From contig NC_088338.1 in assembly GCF_036884655.1 (NCBI RefSeq), positions 4,225,501 to 4,289,500 on the forward strand: a stretch of 64,000 nucleotides of DNA. Reading direction: 5' to 3'. This DNA comes from Musa acuminata AAA Group (taxonomy: Eukaryota; Streptophyta; Magnoliopsida; Zingiberales; Musaceae). The notes under the pieces were generated by a model. That model was not told the DNA's origin, did no database searches, and was given only the letters and a program-made list of their open reading frames with translations. Position 1 is the stretch's first letter; every line of letters begins with the position of its first letter. The translations under genes were made by a program, and so were the position numbers. Below are positions 57,801 to 64,000 of this stretch, piece by piece.

Positions 57801-60800
57801 TCGTTCAAACTAATTCAGTTACACCATTCTTCCCGCCTTTGTATTACTATTCTTTGCATTGGAGGAAATAAGAAGTCACAAGATAGAAGTGCCCTAGACT
57901 TTTGGCCTACATGATGATTAACTTGATTCCTAAAAATATGAAAAATAGTTCTTGGAACCATCCTTTCGGGTACCGAACATGATTTGTTGGATTGGTACAT
58001 TTCGGTCAGTATCGATGTACCATGTGTTGGTATATTGATATGTATCAGTGTGCTGTAGAGGAAGAAAAAAAACGAGAAGAGGAAGGCTAGGTGGAGGAAC
58101 AGAGGTAGGAGGAAGGAAAAAGGAAGAAGAAGAAGTGATGGAGGAGGAAGAAACAGTGAAGGAGAAGGAAGAAGAGGAGGAGAAGGGGTGGGAGCATACC
58201 TGGGAAGAGGAAGCGACAAAAGGCGGTAGTGGCGACGACATCAGCATTGAACGCGAGTAGAGGGCTTGCAAGAAGAGCCCTAATTTCTATTTTAGGATTT
58301 TTTAATGTCGAGTTGGACAGGCCCCACCACTATTTTCAATTTTTTTATTATTTTTACTCGACTAGATTGGGCCGCTTGAAACAGGGGTGGTCCACGTGTT
58401 GGCCCATGCCCTGACCGGTACATACCACCCATTTTGTGCCATTTTGCACAGTACAATAATCCTTGACTTGGAACTAACAAAGCATGGACATGCATAACCC
58501 CACACAAAATAGAGACACAACATGGTAAATCTTATAAAAGTAGGACAGTAAATGTCCAAGGAAACAATTAATATCTTTATTTTATTGTTTATCTTTTTTC
58601 TTTTGTACTTTGTACAATTTAGACAATCTATGATCACTATATGAAATTTGCAAGGAGCATAACAATTATTCATAAAAATTGCAATTGTTGAAACCCTTCA
58701 AATACGTATACAAAACCTTGAGAAGTCAAAAATCCAAATTATGTACACATTGCCAATTTTCAACATTTCCTTGTATCCTTCTATGGATGATATAAATGTC
58801 CTACATATGTACAATAAACTGATATAAATAAGTGTGGATGACACGGAAGTCCTAATACATCTTTTTTGAGTATTCAACATATGTCAGTGTTTGGCGTGGG
58901 CATCAGAGTATGATAATCATTTTGAAGTGTCCATACTTCATGCTTAGGAATTTATCCTCGAGCAGTCCTTTTAATTATCTCTTCCACCAACTCCAGAATT
59001 ATCCCCACAAACTCATTGAGGATGGAGGGATGGTGATATTGGAATAAGGGTTGATTAGGGAGTCTTAAGGCTGCAGTAATGAGATTGTGATCACAAAGTC
59101 ACCTGATATGTTAAATTTTCATGTTCAAAACCGGTTGATCCAGTTATTTGATTGTTAATATCTTTTTCTATGCCATGACATGTATTTTAATAATTTATCT
59201 TCTTATAAACAGTCTTACCAAATGATTCTTATAAATTCAGTTGGAGGCAGCTGCTGTTAACTTGGTCGCTGGAGAAAAACCTGCAGATGTTTATTCAGAG
59301 ATAGCTATGAGGTAGTTTTTTTTTGTATTATCCTGAAGTTGTAATATGAGCATGACTACTACAAACTCAACTTTTATGTTCAGTAAACATATGGAAGAAA
59401 GTCTGCTTTGATAAATGATGCCTTTCATTTGTTGTAGAAGTTAGTTGCCAAACAAATAATTTCTTTTGCGTCAACTGATAAGGCTTAATGCATGTTTGTT
59501 CAACCATTATTTATGGATTTAAATTCTTGTTTATAACACTTCCTTCTGCCCTGATAAACTATGTTGTTTGTATCTATTGGTTGCAAAACTTTATGAATTT
59601 GGTAAATAAGGAAGATTTAGTACATTTTGGACATATAGCAATTTCTTTTTATTGTTTTCTGCCACAGATTGGACGTAAGGTTGTAGATATATATTTCTTA
59701 GAAGTTTTTTGTGAATGGATCTCTACTACATTATGTATCTAGGCTGTGCTGTACAGATAACTAAGATCAAAGAGATACTAGTGCACAAGGATTTCTGGAC
59801 CTGATGTTAGCTGGCCTTTGCTGGATCTGGCTGAAAGCGATTAGTTGAAGCCAGTTGGTTTCACGCTTTTTTCCTTTTCCTTTCAGAACTGCTCCTTCCC
59901 ACCCTTTCACCCTGAAGGAAACCCGAAAACTAGCCACCTAACTATCCTCTCACTGTCTCACACAGCCCAAAAAGAAAACACGTACTGAACAGCCTGATTT
60001 TTTTAATCTTCAACTAGAGGTTATTTTAAAGTTTTGACATCTGAGGTTGAGGAGCCATCTTTTGGAAATTAAGATGCCTTGAGAATTGACCTGTCTACTC
60101 TATTGTACATAATAGACATCAGAAGAGACTATGAGGTCATCTTATTGAGTATTTGGAATATCGATTTGGAAACTAAAGAAGTACAAAGTTCTCTTATTTA
60201 GCTCAAAAGTGCACTATAGTGATGATGAAAGACATCATAGTATGGAAACTTCCGACTTTTGATTTGCAATATAATTGTATTAAGATGCATAAGAGTACGA
60301 GTTAGTATATACGATGCATCATTCTGAAATTGATCATGGTGGTACTACCTGATGGGAATAATAGCATCTTAGGCCTGACGGTCTTCTAGTGTTGTCACTG
60401 TTAGATGGCCGGTGGAATGGTCAGATAACTGTTGGCAATCTTACCAGCAAAAAATATGACCATTGAGGCTGTTCTTTAAGCTTATGATCAAGGTTATTGG
60501 CTCAATAAATGTCCCACCAGTTCAGTAGGTTGATATATATGTACTAGTTGGAAAGTGACGACCTAGTATGACTTTGGTTATTAGAAACTAAGCTTTCACT
60601 AAGTATTTGCTTTAAGGTTTTAAATAATGGTCAAGCACTGCTGTCGAAATATATAGCTTAATATCGGTATATGTACAGGTTGTTATGCTTTTTTTTTATT
60701 CTTTTATTCAATGATATCAGGCAGTATAGGTTGGTGCATCACCTAGTCTACTGTTATTGTACTAGTTTGTTAAGTTTTTGAAACCAGTATTGGACCTGTT

Positions 60801-63800
60801 TTTAAATCCTTAATTTGGTGAGACTCTTGGTACTTGGTGTAACTCAAATCCTTGTTTGGGCTTCTTGGACCTCTTGGAGAATCTCTTGGATCAACTCTTT
60901 CACTTCTTTTTGCTGACTTGGTGAAATTGATATTCTTTAGTTAGTTTTGAGCTATTGGAGAATCTCTTGGATCAACTGTTTCACTTCTTCCGTTCTCTCA
61001 CAAACTTGAACTATTCATTAATAGGATCCTTTTAGATGGTTGTCATTTTTAATATCATCATTTAATTCCAGTAATTTTGAGGTTAGATTATCATATTTGC
61101 ATCGTGTGGATTATGATGGCTGCATTTTCCCTTTTGTTTACAATTATGCATGGTCTGATTAAAATATATATTTCTCTACTTCTGCAAAATGAAGGGTCAG
61201 AGAAATCATACGAAAAGACTCCGAGAAAGATCCTACTGTTGATCCGACAGCTTTGTTGGCTAAAGTCCTAGTTGATCAGGTTAGTTCAAAACTATGTGAA
61301 AAAGTGATCTCATTTTGTAGCTGGCATTTGTTACTAAAAGCTAGCAACAATATTTCTAACATATTTAATTAGACATTATTCACTCTTCATAGCTTTCAGG
61401 TGGATCGGAAGCTTGTTAAGCAAACGGTAATGACATCAGTTTATGGTGTCACATATGTTGGTGCCCGGGAACAGATCAAGAGGAGGCTTGAAGAGAAGGG
61501 ACTGATTACTGATGATAGACTACTATTTGGTGCATCTTGCTATGCTGCTAAAGTAAAGAATATTATAACTGTTTTTTTAATCATATTTTTTCTAACTCCA
61601 GTTTAATTGAGAGTAATACTGATTTGACCTATCTTACCTTTTGATGAAGGTGACTTTGAATGCTCTAGGTGAGATGTTTGAAGCTGCACGTGGTATTATG
61701 AAATGGTTGGGAGATTGTGCAAAGGTTTGTTTCTTTTTGCAACCTATTTTGCCATCTCAACTGTGTATGATATTGATGATTCTTTATCTGTTGAGTAGGA
61801 TTACTGACTACTAATTTTGAACTTGTATATTTAAGCAGATCACAAGTTACCAGAACATCATTAACACTCTTTAAGTTTCACAATGGGAAAAATTTTACTA
61901 TTACTTACAGCTGTTGTAATTTAAACAGATCATTGCTTCAGAAAATGAGCCCGTGAAATGGACGACTCCTCTTGGTCTCCCGGTTGTTCAGCCTTATAGA
62001 AATTCTGAGAGACATCAGGTGAGTTCTTTAGTGCATGAAATTCTCAAAATTTGCCTAAACCCAAAATGGTTCATGCTTTTGTTACTTGTCTACTTGAAAG
62101 TTATCATCATCTCCAGATTCTACTATTGCATGACTGTATTATGAGTTTATCAGGCAACTCCTATAGCATAACAGATTGGAAAATGTATACATTAGTTGGT
62201 TATGTAATGAAGCGGTTTAATGATGCTACCATGTGGTAGTGTGAAGTTGTCTGATGGTCAACTATTGTTTGGTCATTGTTTTAATGCTGCATTTCGGATG
62301 AAATTGATTTGTTATTACCCTATTGGATACATGTTGATGAACTAGTGCCTTCAATTGCATGCACCTTCTACTAATCTGCTTCCGTAGAATCTTGTGTGTC
62401 CTAAACAAATGAAGTATTAGATACAATTGCGTTTTCAGATGCCAGCAAGCAGAGAAGCGATTAATATTATATTGACCAATAGCTTCTTAAAGTAAAATAA
62501 GAAATCTACCAGATCAATGCAAATTTATATTTTAGTATGTCAAATAAGTCTTTTCTCATTGTTGGGAATGACATAGGTAGTCCAACTACTACCATGACCG
62601 AATATCATTTAAAAAAAATTCTTTCCTGTTTTCTTTTACAGAATAATAATAATGGGCTTAATGGTCTAGAACCTAGATCACAAAAAATATGGAAAAGAAG
62701 AAAGTAAAATGACCCAGTTTGAATTTTTATACTTACATGTATGTTATTTGATTTGCTATGAACACTCTTTTTTTCTAAATGGTATTAATTATTGATTACA
62801 AAATGTACTTCTGAGTTATTACAGTCGGCCTTGAACTTGTCAAATAAGGCTATGAGATAGGTCGACTTTGTATTATTTGTTCCAACATCTGAGTTTTTTG
62901 ACATCTTTGTTGCAGATAAGAACTTCCCTCCAGGTTCTGACATTACAAAGGGAGGGTCAATCGGTAAGCTTAAAATGTTCTTGTAAATGGCTGTCATGCA
63001 CATTTATACCATTATATTGAGTTTTCTGCCTTCAGCAGGTTTCAGTTAAGCGGCAGAAGACAGCTTTTCCACCAAATTTTGTACACTCTCTTGATGGTTC
63101 ACACATGATGATGACTGCTATCTCTTGCAAAAATGCTGGCTTACATTTTGCAGGTCTTGTTATAGTTGTTTTCCACCAGCTAGTTTAGATTTTTAACTTG
63201 ACATTAATAATTTCAATGAATAGTCTTGTAACTGTAACATGAACAAGTAGAAATATCCCAGTGATTTCTTTTTTGTGAGCATCCCAGTGAAAATTAGTAA
63301 GCTTCATTAATTGTTTCCCTTTATTATTGTAATATACTTTTGCTTTGACTAGCCCTTCCTTGCCATTCTGATCCAATATTATTTGGTGATCTAATACTTT
63401 TTAGGTCTTCAATATGATACTTGCTTCCATATTTGTTGTTCCTGTTGCTACACTCTATCATACTGTTATATTCTCTCCTACACACTTATTCATTAGTGAT
63501 GAGATTCATTGTAATGTACATACTGATCTTTTTCAGTTCAATACCTTGGATTATAAGATGGTAGTGTACATTGAAGTTTTCAATAACAGATTTATGCCGT
63601 ATCCTGAATTTAGATATCTTGTTGAACCAGACTGAAGATACTAATGTTGAGCATTATCGTCTTTTTCTCTGTGAAACACATGTTTCTCATTTGACGTATA
63701 AATATGGGTGCAGGAGTACACGATTCCTTTTGGACCCATGCATGTGATGTTGACAGGATGAACCAAATCTTAAGAGAGGAATTTGTGGCTCTTTACAACA

Positions 63801-64000
63801 TTCCAATTCTGGAGAACGTGAGCACCTTTTAATGAGCTTCCCCCCTTCTGTTGAAGATATTTTCTTCTTGTATTGGCATTTTGATAAGAATAGTCATCAA
63901 TAACAAAGATCGAGAGAATAAACATTTCCTTTCTGATGATATCTTGCAGTTGCTCGATGGTTTCCAAACATCCTTCCCGACGCTGACATTTCCTCCACTG
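47989..64000 (+). CDS. RPOT3: Plastid-type phage RNA polymerase (RpoTp/RPOT3), 3' end cut by the window
   Basis: Nineteen exons join in phase: 47989-48852, 49181-49387, 49477-49610, 49715-49781, 51324-51382, 51638-51755, 53877-53990, 54105-54236, 54367-54783, 56487-56537, 59241-59311, 61195-61279, 61400-61552, 61650-61724, 61929-62018, 62916-62963, 63039-63153, 63714-63817 and 63950 onward. They give 985 residues, about 20 short of the expected end. The enzyme is the nuclear-encoded single-subunit polymerase that transcribes plastid housekeeping genes. The N terminus is Ser/Arg/Pro-rich. The RPO N domain contains [20 protein letters not shown]. The catalytic part has [24 protein letters not shown] (Asp705, T7 Asp537), R776-x3-K780-x7-Y788 (T7 R627/K631/Y639), VHSLDGSHM and HDSFWTH (Asp937, T7 Asp812). 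All key residues are present. Plastid rather than mitochondrial type is inferred from the N-terminal half resembling RPOT3. The start is non-AUG. Confidence 0.92.
49782..51323 (+). other. RpoTp intron 4
   Basis: 1.5-kb intron with no recognisable gene. A short tandem duplication (TATTATCTAT-GATTTTATTTA type, about 51189-51297) lies near its 3' end. Confidence 0.6.
51756..53876 (+). other. RpoTp intron 6
   Basis: 2.1-kb AT-rich intron; no nested gene or clear transposon seen. Confidence 0.6.
54784..56486 (+). other. RpoTp intron 9 with (AT)n array
   Basis: 1.7-kb intron. An uninterrupted (AT)n array of about 58 bp lies at 54837-54894, only about 55 bp after the 5' splice site; the rest is unremarkable. 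Confidence 0.65.
57051..57177. repeat. 63-bp near-perfect tandem duplication in RpoTp intron 10
   Basis: ATTTTTTTCC(C)TTTGTTAGGTTT followed by the same 40-base block ends at 57113 and is repeated to 57177. The units differ by one substitution and one inserted C, so the duplication is recent. Confidence 0.92.
57963..58460. mobile_element. Inverted-repeat element with purine-rich core in RpoTp intron 10
   Basis: TTGGTACATTTCGGTCAGTA on the left is echoed in inverted orientation by CCCTGACCGGTACATACCAC on the right, each followed by more degenerate matches. The core (58060-58200) is almost pure A/G and gives a Glu-rich frame on one strand and Ser/Pro frames on the other, all compositional. Element type is not certain. 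Confidence 0.5.
59312..61194 (+). other. RpoTp intron 11
   Basis: 1.9-kb intron. It holds an 81-bp-spaced duplication: CTTGGAGAATCTCTTGGATC at about 60873 and ATTGGAGAATCTCTTGGATC at about 60954, each followed by AACT(C/G)TTTCACTTCTT. No nested gene seen. Confidence 0.6.
62019..62915 (+). other. RpoTp intron 15
   Basis: 0.9-kb AT-rich intron without recognisable features. Confidence 0.6.

Noticed and set aside
58048..58260. Glu/Lys-rich frame
   Set aside because: Encoded by a nearly pure purine tract in an intronic repeat; no conserved content.
1..64000. CRISPR arrays, bacterial operons, integrated organelle or viral genes, tRNA and rRNA genes
   Set aside because: None seen. Repeats are plant-type microsatellites, tandem duplications and transposon relics; no tRNA cloverleaf was recognised by eye, though a covariance-model scan was not possible.

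Overview
The window is nuclear DNA of a land plant. Genes have GT-AG introns, a canonical MIR156 hairpin is present, and several recognisable genes belong to plant-only or plant-typical families (a plastid-type phage RNA polymerase, eIFiso4G, ALF4, an LRR receptor kinase). The steep 5'-high to 3'-low GC gradient in the receptor kinase gene, GC-rich first exons and AT-rich intergenic DNA suggest a monocot (for example a commelinid such as a banana relative). That last placement is inference; no alignment could be run.

Layout. 1-3338 (+): last four exons of an ALF4 (aberrant root formation 4 / glomulin-like) gene, with an 849-bp hAT-type element in its last intron. 3.4-6.3 kb: UTR and intergenic DNA with a possible LINE fragment and a long-inverted-repeat element. 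6377-6734 (-): complete three-exon gene for ribosomal protein eL39. 7.1-9.5 kb: simple and tandem repeats. 9533-11485 (-): broken SDF2 (MIR-domain ER protein) pseudogene. 11.5-14.7 kb: repeats and a GC-rich upstream region leading to a MIR156 hairpin at 14708-14797 (+). 15-26.6 kb: mostly repeats and LINE debris, with exon-like segments of an unrecognised + strand gene (17956-23796). 26737-29295 (+): intronless LRR receptor-like kinase preceded by two chained uORFs. 29.3-34.2 kb: intergenic, with a second copy of the long-inverted-repeat element. 34287-37954 (-): gene for a protein with two U1-type C2H2 zinc fingers, whose last coding exon appears duplicated. 39967-46361 (+): complete nine-exon eIFiso4G gene. 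47989-64000 (+): plastid-type RNA polymerase (RpoTp/RPOT3), 19 exons recovered, cut by the window end about 20 codons before its stop; its reading frame has no usable ATG and appears to start at CUG.

Functionally the genes are unrelated housekeeping and regulatory genes (cytosolic translation: eL39, eIFiso4G; plastid transcription: RpoTp; development: ALF4, miR156; signalling: LRR-RLK). No operon-like or defence-type system is present. The most interesting points are control at translation starts (CUG start of RpoTp; overlapping uORF chain on the kinase), the intragenic exon duplication, and a family of long-inverted-repeat elements.
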